Shown: positions 45,965 to 55,801, numbered from the stretch's first letter. The stretch is 64,000 bases of DNA from Clostridium sp. BJN0001 (GCF_022869825.1 NZ_CP094971.1:17501-81500), one strand, 5' to 3'. Program-made: numbers and translations. The notes: generated by a model from the letters alone, not told the origin.

Positions 45965-45991
45965 TATAACTATTAATGTGAGATAGTTATA
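45965..45991. other. 9-bp inverted repeat upstream of the hemolysin III gene
   Basis: TATAACTAT (45965-45973) and ATAGTTATA (45983-45991) are separated by 9 bp, about 50 bp before the start codon. A possible operator. Confidence 0.4.
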
Positions 45992-46042
45992 TCATAATAA
46001 CAAGTAGTTTTTAAAACTATATATTGAATGGAGGATATATAT

Positions 46043-46690
46043 ATGAATAAATATTTAAGAGAACCTGTAAATTGTCTAACTCATTTAACTGGTGCGGTGT
46101 TATCGCTTTTTGCACTTATTGCAATGATAATAAAGGCATATACAAGTAACTCATCAGTAATTACTATTGTTTCTGTAATAATCTTTGGAGTAAGCATGAT
46201 CCTTTTGTATAGTGCATCTGCGGCATATCATTCTGTAATTGCAAAGCCTCAGATAATAAAAATATTTAAAAAAGTAGATCACTCTATGATTTTTATATTG
46301 ATTGCTGGTTCATATACTCCGTTTTGTCTTGTTGCATTACACGGTAAAATAGGACTTGAACTTTTTATTGCAGTATCAGCATGTGCAGTACTTGGAATAA
46401 TATTTAAAATATTCTGGGTTACATGTCCTAGATGGGTAAGCAGCACAATGTATATAGCAATTGGATGGTTTGCAATATTTGCATTTTTCCCTATAATGCA
46501 TGCAATTTCAACACTAGGTATATTTTATCTTGTACTTGGAGGAGTAATGTACACAATAGGAGGAGTTATATATGCACTTAAAACAGATAAAATAAGAATA
46601 GGATGTTTTGGCAGACATGAAATATTTCATGTTTTTATAATGATAGGAACATTGTGTCATTTTATATGCATATTTAATTATGTAATTTAA
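46043..46690 (+). CDS. Hemolysin III family (PAQR/YqfA-like) membrane protein
   Basis: 215 residues from ATG 46043 (GGAGG upstream). Seven hydrophobic helices and the conserved metal-ligand pattern are present: NCLTHLTGAV, SAAYHSV, KVDHSMIFILIAGSYTPF and FGRHEIFHVFIMIGTLCHF. Members are integral membrane proteins of the adiponectin-receptor superfamily; cytolytic activity is reported for some, but the general role is unclear. It appears monocistronic. Confidence 0.88.
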   Translation: MNKYLREPVNCLTHLTGAVLSLFALIAMIIKAYTSNSSVITIVSVIIFGVSMILLYSASAAYHSVIAKPQIIKIFKKVDHSMIFILIAGSYTPFCLVALHGKIGLELFIAVSACAVLGIIFKIFWVTCPRWVSSTMYIAIGWFAIFAFFPIMHAISTLGIFYLVLGGVMYTIGGVIYALKTDKIRIGCFGRHEIFHVFIMIGTLCHFICIFNYVI

Positions 46691-46777
46691 ATAAAATGAA
46701 TTGATTACATCTTAAAGCTATAGTAAGATTAATAATGAAACAAACGGAAAGTAAATTATTAAAGGGGATGTAAAATA

Positions 46778-47584
46778 ATGGCCTTTCGAGATCAGCTTAA
46801 GGATGTAAAAAGAATAGTTGTTAAGGTTGGTTCATCAACACTCACATATTCTAATGGAAATATTAATTTAAATAGAATAGAGAAGCTCACACGTGTTTTA
46901 TCTGATATAGTTAATTCTGGTAGACAGGTAGTTTTGGTATCATCAGGTGCAATAGCAGTTGGAGTAAACAAACTAAAACTTAAAAAGAAACCAGAGTCTA
47001 TACAGGAAAAGCAGGCAGTTGCATCTGTTGGACAGTGTGAGCTAATGCACGTTTATAGTAAATTTTTTGGAGAGTATAGTCATATCGTAGGTCAGGTCTT
47101 ATTAACAAGAGATGTTATTGAAGACCACCACATAAGAAAGAATGTATGCAATACATTTGAAACTCTTTTAAATAAAAATATAATACCTATAGTTAATGAA
47201 AATGATACTGTAGCAATCGACGAGATTGAGAATATAGTACGATTTGGTGACAATGATAATTTATCAGCAATAGTATCAAAACTTATAAATGCAGATCTTC
47301 TTGTGATTTTATCAGATATAGATGGTTTCTATAATGATGATCCAAGAAAAAATAAGAACGCTAAGCTTTTAGATGAAGTTTTAGAAATAACTTCTGAACT
47401 TGAAGATTGTGCCAAAGGAGCAGGTACAATTCTTGGAACTGGAGGAATGGCAACAAAGATTATGGCAGCAAAGATGGCTACAGAGGCAGGAGTAAATATG
47501 GTTCTTGCAAATGGAAGTGAACCGCATATTCTTCTTAACATATTAAATGGGGATGATGTCGGAACTTTATTTGTAGCCAAGTAA
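46778..47584 (+). CDS. proB: Glutamate 5-kinase
   Basis: 268 residues, the short form without a C-terminal PUA domain. Amino-acid kinase motifs are VVKVGSSTLTY, VSSGAIAVGV, IPIVNENDTVAIDEI, FGDNDNLSA and GTGGMATK. It phosphorylates glutamate as the first step of proline synthesis and is normally feedback-inhibited by proline. proA follows after 21 bp with its own GGGGG-type ribosome-binding site. Confidence 0.96.
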   Translation: MAFRDQLKDVKRIVVKVGSSTLTYSNGNINLNRIEKLTRVLSDIVNSGRQVVLVSSGAIAVGVNKLKLKKKPESIQEKQAVASVGQCELMHVYSKFFGEYSHIVGQVLLTRDVIEDHHIRKNVCNTFETLLNKNIIPIVNENDTVAIDEIENIVRFGDNDNLSAIVSKLINADLLVILSDIDGFYNDDPRKNKNAKLLDEVLEITSELEDCAKGAGTILGTGGMATKIMAAKMATEAGVNMVLANGSEPHILLNILNGDDVGTLFVAK

Positions 47585-47605
47585 GAAGGGGGATTATTTA
47601 TTACT

Positions 47606-48853
<1,248 letters not shown>

Positions 48854-48862
48854 ATTAATAAA

Positions 48863-48899
48863 AAAGAACTAAGACTGTAGTAGCCTTAGTTCTTTTTTT
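48863..48899 (+). terminator. Terminator of proBA
   Basis: Stem AAAGAACTAAG/CTTAGTTCTTT with an 11-nt loop and T run. Confidence 0.88.
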
Positions 48900-48911
48900 A
48901 TGGAAAATAAT

Positions 48912-48965
48912 AATATTCCTCTGGTCAGCTCATAGGGTTGTAGCTGCCAGAATTTTCAGAATATT
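48912..48965. other. Three-tier stem-loop between proBA and feoAB
   Basis: Pairing arms nest as AATATTC/GAATATT (48912-48918 with 48959-48965), CTGG/CCAG (48921-48924 with 48947-48950) and CAGCT/AGCTG (48926-48930 with 48942-48946), with asymmetric internal loops and an 11-nt apical loop. It is richer in G+C than its surroundings. I recognise no riboswitch class; it could be an element of the feoAB leader or a small mobile palindrome. Confidence 0.4.
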
Positions 48966-49081
48966 TATTTAATTTAATTATAACATATATAAAAAGAAAA
49001 TACAAATCGAACGGGTAACTATTTACATTTTTACTCATATCCTAATATTAATGAATAGTTATTTACTGAAAGGTGAAATAA

Positions 49082-49321
49082 ATGAACAAACAAACAGAAG
49101 TATTAAGTGAAGTTCATATGCATAAAAAAGCGGTAGTAGTTTTAATAGAATCAAATAAAATACTTAGAAGAAGATTCTTTGATTTAGGAATAATTGAAGA
49201 TACGATTATAGAGCCTTTATTTAAAAGTCCTATGGGAGATCCAACAGCTTATCTTATAAGAGGTGCTGTAATTGCACTAAGAAGCGATGAGGCAGAATAT
49301 ATAAGAGTATCATTATTGTAA
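49082..49321 (+). CDS. feoA: Ferrous iron transport protein A
   Basis: 79 residues, an SH3-like FeoA domain (LRRRFFDLGIIEDTIIEPLFKSP in two conserved parts, then PTAYLIRGAVIALR). FeoA assists FeoB at the inner face of the membrane. feoB follows 21 bp downstream. AAAGGTG precedes the ATG. Confidence 0.93.
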   Translation: MNKQTEVLSEVHMHKKAVVVLIESNKILRRRFFDLGIIEDTIIEPLFKSPMGDPTAYLIRGAVIALRSDEAEYIRVSLL

Positions 49322-49342
49322 AAATTGTGAGAGGAGTATTTA

Positions 49343-51466
49343 ATGGGTCTTACTAAAAATTCTACAGGAATAGAGATAGTTAAAGACGTAACTAAAGGAA
49401 AAGGCAGTGATTTAACTATTGCGCTTGCAGGTAATCCTAATGTTGGTAAAAGCACTGTGTTTAATGCAATGACAGGGCTTAATCAGCATACAGGAAATTG
49501 GTCTGGAAAAACAGTTTCAAATGCACTTGGAAAATATATTTACAAAGATAAAGCAGTTACTGTAGTTGATCTTCCAGGAACATACTCTCTGCTTTCAGAT
49601 TCAGAAGAAGAGGAGATTGCGAGGAATTACATCTGTTTTGAAAATCCTGATATAGTTGTTGTTGTAGCAGATGCAACATCACTTGAAAGAAATTTAAATC
49701 TCTTTCTTCAAATTTCTGAAATGACGGATAATGTCATTTTATGCGTTAATCTTATTGATGAAGCAAAAAAGCGTAATATAAATATCGATATAGATATGCT
49801 TTCTAATATATTAAATGTTACTGCTATAGAAACTGCGGCAAATAAAAAAATAGGAATAGAAGATTTAAAAAATGAGATTAATAATATGAGCGTAAGAGGA
49901 AGCAGAAAATCAAAAGTAATTAATTATAGTGAGAAGATAGAAAAAGCCATTTATGAAATCCAAAATTTATTAGGCTTTATTAATGCTACAGACAAAAAGC
50001 TTAGATGGATATCTTTAAGACTTCTTGAGGGAAATGAAAAAATAGTAAATATATTAACAGATACTTTTTATATATCAAAAGATATAATAAAAAAAATAGA
50101 TTTAATAAGAGAAAAGACAAATCAAAATATGAAGGATAAAAGTGTATCGTCTGAATTAATAAGAACAATAATAAAAGAAGCAGAATCGGTAGCAAAGAAA
50201 GTGGTTTCAAATAAAGAGTCATATGATAAAAAAAGTTATAAGATAGATAAAATCTTAGTTTCAGAAAAATTTGGAATCCCAGCGATGATACTTTTGCTTA
50301 TATTAATTTTATGGATAACAATATCTCTTGCAAATTATCCATCAGAACTTCTAAGCATTATGTTCGCTAAAATTAAAGAGTATCTGATAAATTTACTAAT
50401 AAACAGCAATACACCTTTATGGATTCAAGGAATGCTACTTGATGGAGTATACTCAACACTTACATGGGTTATATCAGTAATGCTCCCACCTATGGCGATA
50501 TTTTTTCCTATGTTTACGCTATTAGAGGATCTTGGATACCTTCCAAGAATTGCTTTTAATCTTGATAAATGCTTTAAGAGATGCTGCTCATGTGGAAAAC
50601 AAGCTCTTACTATGTGTATGGGGCTTGGATGTAATGCAGCAGGTATAATTGGATGCAGAATTATTAACTCTCCAAAGGAAAAATTAATTGCTATACTTAC
50701 AAATGTATTTATGCCATGCAATGGAAGATTTCCAACACTTATTGCTATATCAACTGTTTTTATAGCTGCAGTTTTAGGAAGTAAGGCAGGAAGTATAATG
50801 GCAGCAGTAATTGTTGCAGGTGTAATTGTGCTTGGAGTTTTGACAACGCTTCTTGTATCAAAGATATTATCAAAAACAATATTAAAAGGAATACCATCTC
50901 ATTTTATTTTGGAACTTCCACCATATAGAAGACCACAGATAGGAAAAATACTTGTAAGGTCTCTTATTGATAGAACACTTTTTGTACTTGGAAGAGCTGT
51001 TGTAGTTGCAGCACCAGCAGGTATAGTAATATGGCTTTTTGCTAATATATATATAGGTGATGCTTCTCTTCTTACTTTATGTGCAAATTTTTTTGAACCT
51101 TTTGCAAATCTTATAGGTGTGGATGGATATATTGTAGTAGCATTTATTTTAGGTCTTCCTGCAAATGAAATAGTTATGCCAATACTTATAATGAGTTATT
51201 TAAGACAAAAAACAATGGCTGACGTTGATTCTATTTTAGGACTTAGAGATATTTTAGTTTCTAACGGATGGACACTTTTAACTGCAATAAACGTTATGAT
51301 ACTTTGTCTTATGCACTTTCCTTGTGCAACCACTCTTTTAACTATAAAAAAAGAAACCAAAAGTATTAAATGGACAGTTATTGCATTCTTAATTCCTACC
51401 GTTCTTGGAATTTTAGTGTGTCTATGCACAACATTTTGTTATAATGTTATAAAGGCAATAATTTAA
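49343..51466 (+). CDS. feoB: Ferrous iron transport protein B
   Basis: 707 residues. The N-terminal G domain has GNPNVGKST (G1), VDLPGTYSL (G3) and CVNLIDEAKK (G4); a helical GDI-like segment follows. About eight to ten transmembrane helices from residue 310 onward contain the Gate motifs and conserved cysteines (GLGCNAAGIIGCRI, FMPCNGRFPT). It imports Fe2+ across the membrane with GTP hydrolysis. Start ATG follows GAGAGGAG. Confidence 0.96.
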   Translation: MGLTKNSTGIEIVKDVTKGKGSDLTIALAGNPNVGKSTVFNAMTGLNQHTGNWSGKTVSNALGKYIYKDKAVTVVDLPGTYSLLSDSEEEEIARNYICFENPDIVVVVADATSLERNLNLFLQISEMTDNVILCVNLIDEAKKRNINIDIDMLSNILNVTAIETAANKKIGIEDLKNEINNMSVRGSRKSKVINYSEKIEKAIYEIQNLLGFINATDKKLRWISLRLLEGNEKIVNILTDTFYISKDIIKKIDLIREKTNQNMKDKSVSSELIRTIIKEAESVAKKVVSNKESYDKKSYKIDKILVSEKFGIPAMILLLILILWITISLANYPSELLSIMFAKIKEYLINLLINSNTPLWIQGMLLDGVYSTLTWVISVMLPPMAIFFPMFTLLEDLGYLPRIAFNLDKCFKRCCSCGKQALTMCMGLGCNAAGIIGCRIINSPKEKLIAILTNVFMPCNGRFPTLIAISTVFIAAVLGSKAGSIMAAVIVAGVIVLGVLTTLLVSKILSKTILKGIPSHFILELPPYRRPQIGKILVRSLIDRTLFVLGRAVVVAAPAGIVIWLFANIYIGDASLLTLCANFFEPFANLIGVDGYIVVAFILGLPANEIVMPILIMSYLRQKTMADVDSILGLRDILVSNGWTLLTAINVMILCLMHFPCATTLLTIKKETKSIKWTVIAFLIPTVLGILVCLCTTFCYNVIKAII

Positions 51467-51492
51467 ATAAATGACAAAGGACAAATGAGGAA

Positions 51493-51572
51493 TTTTCTGC
51501 TAGGTCGCAGAAATTTAGAATTGATAATGTGTTAATTGATAATTGTGGTTGTTTCTGCTTAGACGCAGAAAC
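51493..51572. repeat. Pair of TTCTGC...GCAGAA hairpins downstream of feoB
   Basis: TTTCTGCTAGGTCGCAGAAA (51494-51513) and TTTCTGCTTAGACGCAGAAA (51552-51571) are two nearly identical short palindromes, separated by an AT-rich segment with two TTGATAAT copies. The arrangement is typical of dispersed clostridial intergenic palindromes; whether it recurs elsewhere in the genome cannot be seen here. Confidence 0.55.
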
Positions 51573-51582
51573 TAAAATATAT

Positions 51583-51632
51583 GGGGGCTGTCGCATTAGC
51601 AATTTAAAATTGCTATTGGCAAGCTCCTTTTT
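51583..51632 (+). terminator. Terminator-like long hairpin after feoB
   Basis: GGGGGCTGTC pairs imperfectly with GGCAAGCTCC around an inner stem AGCAATTT/AAATTGCT, followed by T residues. It probably ends feoAB transcription despite lying over 100 bp past the stop. Confidence 0.65.
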
Positions 51633-51655
51633 AAATAATATTTCATTTTAAGTGG

Positions 51656-52152
51656 CTAAATAATTAACTTTGGAACAACAACTGTTATTGTGCAGTTTTT
51701 TTGTGCTGGTCCATCATAGGTATGGTCAAATGTTCTATCAAAATACCATGGTTTATTCTGTACAAGTTTAATTGTATGCTCACCTGGAGTTAAATCAGGT
51801 ACTTTAAATATGACATAATTATGTCTACCATCAACGTCATGTCTAAGAAATAATTTTGAATCTGTAGATCTTCCTATATAGTTATTGTCTACATTTACAG
51901 CACAGTTATCAAAAGCATTAGTAACATAGTCAGTTACAATGAGTACAGTTTGACTATGTAAATAATATTTACCATTTTGCTCTTGTAGATCTTCTCCATT
52001 ACCATTTTTAAATTCTCCAACTTCAGTTATTCCAAAGCCCCATCCTACATAGTATTAATTCTTGTAGATGCACTTACTTTTGTAACTACACTTAAAGACA
52101 TAAGTAATACAGAAAATAAACAGATAGACATTACTTTGATTAATTTTTTCAT
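51656..52152 (-). pseudogene. Secreted protein gene broken by a one-base frameshift
   Basis: From ATG 52152 (GGGGGA upstream) the minus strand encodes a clear signal peptide, MKKLIKVMSICLFSVLLMSL followed by a VSA-type cleavage site, and then stops at TAG after RINTM (about 52045). In another frame from the same point a continuous sequence runs to TAG 51656-51658 (YYVGWGFGITEVGEF, YIGRSTDSKLFLRHDVDGRH, VPDLTPGEHTIKLVQ). One added base in the AATTAATAC stretch would restore about 165 residues. The mature part looks beta-rich; I do not recognise the family. Real mutation or assembly error. Confidence 0.72.
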
Positions 52153-52270
52153 ATACTATTCCCCCTTTAAAGTATATAATATACTTATTTTCTTTTTTTT
52201 TTCAATTATTATATTTTTTAGTTATTATACGATAATAAATTATAACTAAATTTAATAAAGGAGAATATCT

Positions 52271-52732
52271 ATGATTAATTTAAAAAAAGTAACAGAGAAC
52301 ATTATAAATAGTAACACCATTATAAAGAATGATGAAAATAATAATTTAAATCAAAATAACATTGCTAAATCAGATAATCAAAATATCAATACTGATTCAA
52401 TAGAAATAAGCACCAAAGCCAAAACAATTGCAGAACAGAAAGAAAGTATAGATATATTTAATAAAACTTGTGAAGAAATGAATTTATCTCCTGAAGATCA
52501 AAGCAATATGTCTATAGACTATTTTTTCACTTGTGCAATAATGAAATCTAAAGGAATGCAAGTGCCGTTTCTTAATTTTAGTAATAAAACAACTACCTTC
52601 TCATTTATAGATAAAATAAAAGATTTTGCAACAAAAATTATTAAAAATGATATACAAATAGGACCTGTTCAAATTGATAATAGTTTTTTAGATTTTTGCG
52701 ACAAATTCAAAAAAAATCTATCTCAAAAATAA
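52271..52732 (+). CDS. Hypothetical protein, Asn-rich N-terminus
   Basis: 153 residues with AAAGGAG upstream. Residues 1-40 are rich in Asn, Lys and Ile and look disordered. The stretch DSIEISTKAKTIAEQ near residue 43 resembles the short D-x-V/I-x-I/L-S motif seen in many small clostridial proteins, including flagellar ones. The remainder is helical, ending with PVQIDNSFLDFCDKF. No signal peptide, no enzyme motif; not recognised. Confidence 0.55.
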   Translation: MINLKKVTENIINSNTIIKNDENNNLNQNNIAKSDNQNINTDSIEISTKAKTIAEQKESIDIFNKTCEEMNLSPEDQSNMSIDYFFTCAIMKSKGMQVPFLNFSNKTTTFSFIDKIKDFATKIIKNDIQIGPVQIDNSFLDFCDKFKKNLSQK

Positions 52733-52744
52733 ATCATAATTTTT

Positions 52745-52840
52745 TTATTTTATAAGGGAGAACCTTCTCCCTTTGATCCTCTGATTAACGCATCCCATCA
52801 TAACTCTGACAAGCTCCGGTATATATCCTTTGAAATTGTT
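52745..52840 (-). other. G+C-richer fragment with coding look on the minus strand
   Basis: Read on the minus strand, a start-less frame gives GYIPELVRVMMGCVNQRIKG and ends in RRFSLIK then TAA, and the AAGGGAGAA/TTCTCCCTT hairpin (52755-52775) overlaps its end. The base composition differs from the neighbourhood. It may be the tail of a lost gene or mobile element; I cannot name it. Confidence 0.3.
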
Positions 52841-52927
52841 ATTTTAAAAAATAGTGAGAGAAAAAATTCTTTTTTACGTTATATTATATGTAAAAGCTTT
52901 TATGGAAATAAAAATGTGGAGGTCATT

Positions 52928-53488
52928 ATGAAAAGCAATGAAAAAAATTATATTAGGCGGCTTAAAAATAAAAAAGAAGATGCGTTAGAATTTGTTGTAG
53001 ATATGTATCTTCCTTTAATAAAATCCGCCGTATATAAAGTCTTATCTTCACTTAAAAAAGATGGCTTAATAGAAGAATGTATAAATGACGTATTTCTTTC
53101 TATTTGGAATAATTCAAGCAAGTTTAAGGGAGAAGAAGACGACTTTAAAAAATGGATATATAAAATATCAAAATACAAAGCTATAGATTATTACAGAAAA
53201 GAATGTAATAAAAACACACAGGAAATAGATGAAAATATGTATTCATCTAATGATACTGTTGAACAGAACTTAATAAATAAAGAGAATAGAAAAGAAGCGC
53301 TTAATCTTATTAATAAATTAGAAGAGACAGATAGAAAAATATTTATTATGAAGTTTTTCTTAGGAGATAAATCAGAGGCAATTGCTCAAAAGTTAAATTT
53401 AACAAGATCTGCAATAGATAATAGAGTTTACAGGGCAAAAAAGAAACTTTATAAAGATGCAGATATTATAAGGGAGGCGAATCTTTAA
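52928..53488 (+). CDS. ECF-type RNA polymerase sigma factor
   Basis: 186 residues from ATG 52928 (GGAGGT upstream). Region 2 (LPLIKSAVYKVL, INDVFLSIWNN, WIYKISKYKAIDYYR) and region 4 (LEETDRKIFIMKFFLGDKSE, RSAIDNRVYRAKKKLY) are both present, with the short linker of extracytoplasmic-function sigma factors. The stop overlaps the start of a DUF4179 membrane protein (TAATG), the usual sigma/anti-sigma arrangement. Its regulon is unknown; autoregulation is likely. Confidence 0.9.
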   Translation: MKSNEKNYIRRLKNKKEDALEFVVDMYLPLIKSAVYKVLSSLKKDGLIEECINDVFLSIWNNSSKFKGEEDDFKKWIYKISKYKAIDYYRKECNKNTQEIDENMYSSNDTVEQNLINKENRKEALNLINKLEETDRKIFIMKFFLGDKSEAIAQKLNLTRSAIDNRVYRAKKKLYKDADIIREANL

Positions 53489-54582
53489 TGAAAGATATAT
53501 ATGAATTATTAAATGATATAGAAGTAGATGATAAAGAAATGAAAGAAATTGAAGTTTCAGAAATTGAAAAAGAGAGAATAAAAAAGACACTTAGAAAGAA
53601 AATAAAAAAACAAAGCGTATTAAAAAAAGCTGTTATTGCAGCAGGACTTTCATCTGTATTTGTTTTAGGTGCAGTTTCATTTTCAATGAATAATCCTGTT
53701 TATGCAGAAAGTATACCGGTTATAGGCGATATATTTACATTTATTAATAGGGAAAATTCTAAGCTTTATTCAGGGTATCGTGAAAATGCAAATGAAATTA
53801 ATGTAACAAAAGAAGATAAAGGAATAAGCATAACAATAAAAGATGCTATTTTTGATGGCAGAACATTTACTTATACTTATGAAATAAAATCAAATAAGGA
53901 TTTAGGAGACAATATAACATTATCATCAGGACCTAGGATGATAAAAGATTATAGAGGAGGACTTGCTGGATCTTCAGGAGTAAAAAAAGTTTCAGACTGC
54001 ACATATGTCGGTCAAGACGCATATACAATTAATGAAAAAAGAGACAGTATAGATTTTTTAATTGATATAGATAAAATAATTGATGAAGATGACTCTTCAA
54101 TAATAACAGGAAACTGGAAATTTAATATAAATCTTGATGCTATAGAAGGTAAGACAACAGAAATAAATAAAGGTATAGAAAAAGATGGAATAAAAGTTAA
54201 TATAGATAAAATTACTGAAACACCAATATCATGTATTGTTGAATATTCATACAAAGTATCAGATGATATTAAAAATAAGTTCTTTAATAGTCATGTAGGT
54301 TTAGATGCAAAAGATAATCTTGGGAATGTATATGAATCGGAAGACGATGGTGCTTATGGAAATACAAATGATCAAATATATCATGCAACAATTACTTTTG
54401 AAAAAATAAATTCTGATGCTACAAAACTTATTTTGACACCAAAAGCAGATTTATCTAATACAGGTGGCGGAGTATCTGGAGATGAAAACGGAGTGACAAA
54501 AGATTTAACACCTGTTATTGATGAAAATCATCCTGAAAGAGAAGAATTTACAATGGATGATATAGTTATAGAACTTAAGTAA
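53488..54582 (+). CDS. DUF4179 membrane-anchored putative anti-sigma factor
   Basis: 364 residues. A charged cytoplasmic N-terminus (about 1-45, able to bind the sigma factor) is followed by one transmembrane helix near residues 46-66 (AVIAAGLSSVFVLGAVSF). The outside domain is DUF4179 (NNPVYAESIPVIGDIFTFIN, then GISITIKDAIFDGRTFTYTY). Translation is coupled to the sigma gene. A signal detected outside would release the sigma factor; the signal is unknown. Confidence 0.85.
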   Translation: MKDIYELLNDIEVDDKEMKEIEVSEIEKERIKKTLRKKIKKQSVLKKAVIAAGLSSVFVLGAVSFSMNNPVYAESIPVIGDIFTFINRENSKLYSGYRENANEINVTKEDKGISITIKDAIFDGRTFTYTYEIKSNKDLGDNITLSSGPRMIKDYRGGLAGSSGVKKVSDCTYVGQDAYTINEKRDSIDFLIDIDKIIDEDDSSIITGNWKFNINLDAIEGKTTEINKGIEKDGIKVNIDKITETPISCIVEYSYKVSDDIKNKFFNSHVGLDAKDNLGNVYESEDDGAYGNTNDQIYHATITFEKINSDATKLILTPKADLSNTGGGVSGDENGVTKDLTPVIDENHPEREEFTMDDIVIELK

Positions 54583-54590
54583 TTTATTAA

Positions 54591-54642
54591 AATAAGAAAG
54601 TTTTTTAATCTAAAGATTGAGGAACTTTCTTATTTTTTATAT
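54591..54642 (+). terminator. Terminator of the sigma/anti-sigma operon
   Basis: Stem AATAAGAAAGTT/AACTTTCTTATT with inner pairing of TTTAATC/GATTGAG and a T run. Confidence 0.86.
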
Positions 54643-54699
54643 CTTTTTTATGAGCAAAGCTTTAAAATTAATATAGAAATATTTTAAGGAGAATCTATT

Positions 54700-55482
54700 A
54701 TGAAGGATATTAATAAGTATACATTAATAACAGGTGCAAGCTCAGGATTTGGTTTTGAATTTGCAAAAATATTTGCTAAAGGTAATCACAATCTTATACT
54801 TATAGCAAGAAATATTCAAAAGTTAAAGTCTGCAAAAGAAGATATAAAGAGCTTATATAATGTGAATGTAGAGATATTATCAGTAGATTTATCTGTAGAT
54901 AAAGCATGGGAAAAGATAGCTTGTTTTGTGGATAAAAAAAATATTGTTGTGGATTATCTTATAAATAATGCAGGGATAGGTAGCTTTGGATATTTTAAAG
55001 ATGAAAAAGAAGGCTTTGAAGAAGAGATTATAAACATAAATATTACTTCATTAACTAAGCTTACAAAATATTTCTTTAAGAAAATGGCATTAAGAGGAGA
55101 AGGAAATATTTTAAATGTTTCATCAACAGCTGCATTTGTAGGAGGACCTAAAATGGCTCTTTATTATGCAAGTAAAGCTTATGTATTATCACTTACAGAA
55201 GCACTTCATGAAGAGGGAAAAGAGTTTAATGTTAATGTGTGCTGTTTATGTCCTGGCGCAGCTGACACTAATTTTCAAAAAAATGCAGGTATAAAAAAGT
55301 CGGACTTAGTAAAGAATTATTTAATGAGTGCTGAATTTGTAGCAAAAATAGGAGTGAATGGTCTTATAAAAAAGAAGGCAATTATAATTCCAGGGTATAA
55401 AAATAAATTGTTAATTTTTATAAATCGGCTTATATCTCGTTCATTTTCAAGGAAAATAATATTCAAATGTAATAAAAATTAA
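54700..55482 (+). CDS. Short-chain dehydrogenase/reductase
   Basis: 260 residues. Classical SDR motifs are the cofactor loop TGASSGFGFEFA (residues 9-20), NNAG, a catalytic Ser in NVSSTAAF and YYASKAYVL with the Tyr-x-x-x-Lys pair. The C-terminal PGAADTNF loop fits the DltE/YqjQ-like group. NADPH preference and substrate cannot be set from sequence. Monocistronic, with AAGGAG before the ATG. Confidence 0.9.
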   Translation: MKDINKYTLITGASSGFGFEFAKIFAKGNHNLILIARNIQKLKSAKEDIKSLYNVNVEILSVDLSVDKAWEKIACFVDKKNIVVDYLINNAGIGSFGYFKDEKEGFEEEIININITSLTKLTKYFFKKMALRGEGNILNVSSTAAFVGGPKMALYYASKAYVLSLTEALHEEGKEFNVNVCCLCPGAADTNFQKNAGIKKSDLVKNYLMSAEFVAKIGVNGLIKKKAIIIPGYKNKLLIFINRLISRSFSRKIIFKCNKN

Positions 55483-55522
55483 TAAAAAGTGAATAAAAAT
55501 ACATAAATTATTTAAAAATATC

Positions 55523-55551
55523 TTGACATAGAGATTACTATATCATAAAAT
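55523..55551 (+). promoter_or_regulatory. carAB promoter
   Basis: TTGACA (55523-55528), a 17-bp spacer and TAAAAT (55546-55551) lie just upstream of the PyrR element. Confidence 0.8.
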
Positions 55552-55570
55552 GTATTAAAAGGAATTAATA

Positions 55571-55737
55571 AAGTTAAGATACACTTTAACTTGGTCCAGT
55601 GAGGCCAGAAAGGGAGTATAACTATGAAATTTTTATATAAGGTATTTTTTAATACTTATTTTAAACAACAGTATACATATAAAAGAAAGATAGTGAAGAG
55701 AGCGTAGTTATGGTCTCTTTATTATCTTTTATTTTTA
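55571..55737 (+). promoter_or_regulatory. PyrR-type transcription attenuator of carAB
   Basis: The sequence at 55575-55620 (AGATACACTTTAACTTGGTC, then AGTGAGGCCAGAAAGGGAGT) matches the PyrR-binding anti-antiterminator: the TTTAA run, GTCC-x-GTGAGGC loop and AAGG. About 65 bp later, 55686-55737 forms a terminator (AAAGATA...TATCTTT around AGAGA/TCTCT, then T residues). In the known mechanism UMP-bound PyrR stabilises the first hairpin so that the terminator forms. pyrR is not in the window. Confidence 0.82.
55624..55707 (+). CDS. Possible 27-residue leader peptide inside the carAB attenuator
   Basis: ATG 55624 opens a 27-codon frame (MKFLYKVFFNTYFKQQYTYK then RKIVKRA) ending at TAG 55705-55707. 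Its Shine-Dalgarno, AAAGGGAG, is the 3' arm of the PyrR-binding hairpin, and its stop lies in the left arm of the terminator. Basic and aromatic-rich. Translation is not proven; the geometry could couple ribosome movement to attenuation. Confidence 0.4.
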   Translation: MKFLYKVFFNTYFKQQYTYKRKIVKRA

Positions 55738-55801
55738 TAAGGGTATAGAGTAGCTTCTAAGGTGTAATTTTAGCAAAAATATTTTTATAGGAGGCTTGAG
55801 C

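Noticed and set aside
48912..48965. Assigning the hairpin before feoA to the NiCo/czcD riboswitch
   Set aside because: The conserved junction and repeated GGGACAGC-type elements of that class are not visible.
50001..50222. Hydrophobic minus-strand frame within feoB
   Set aside because: Antisense shadow of a Lys/Ile-rich stretch; no ribosome-binding site.
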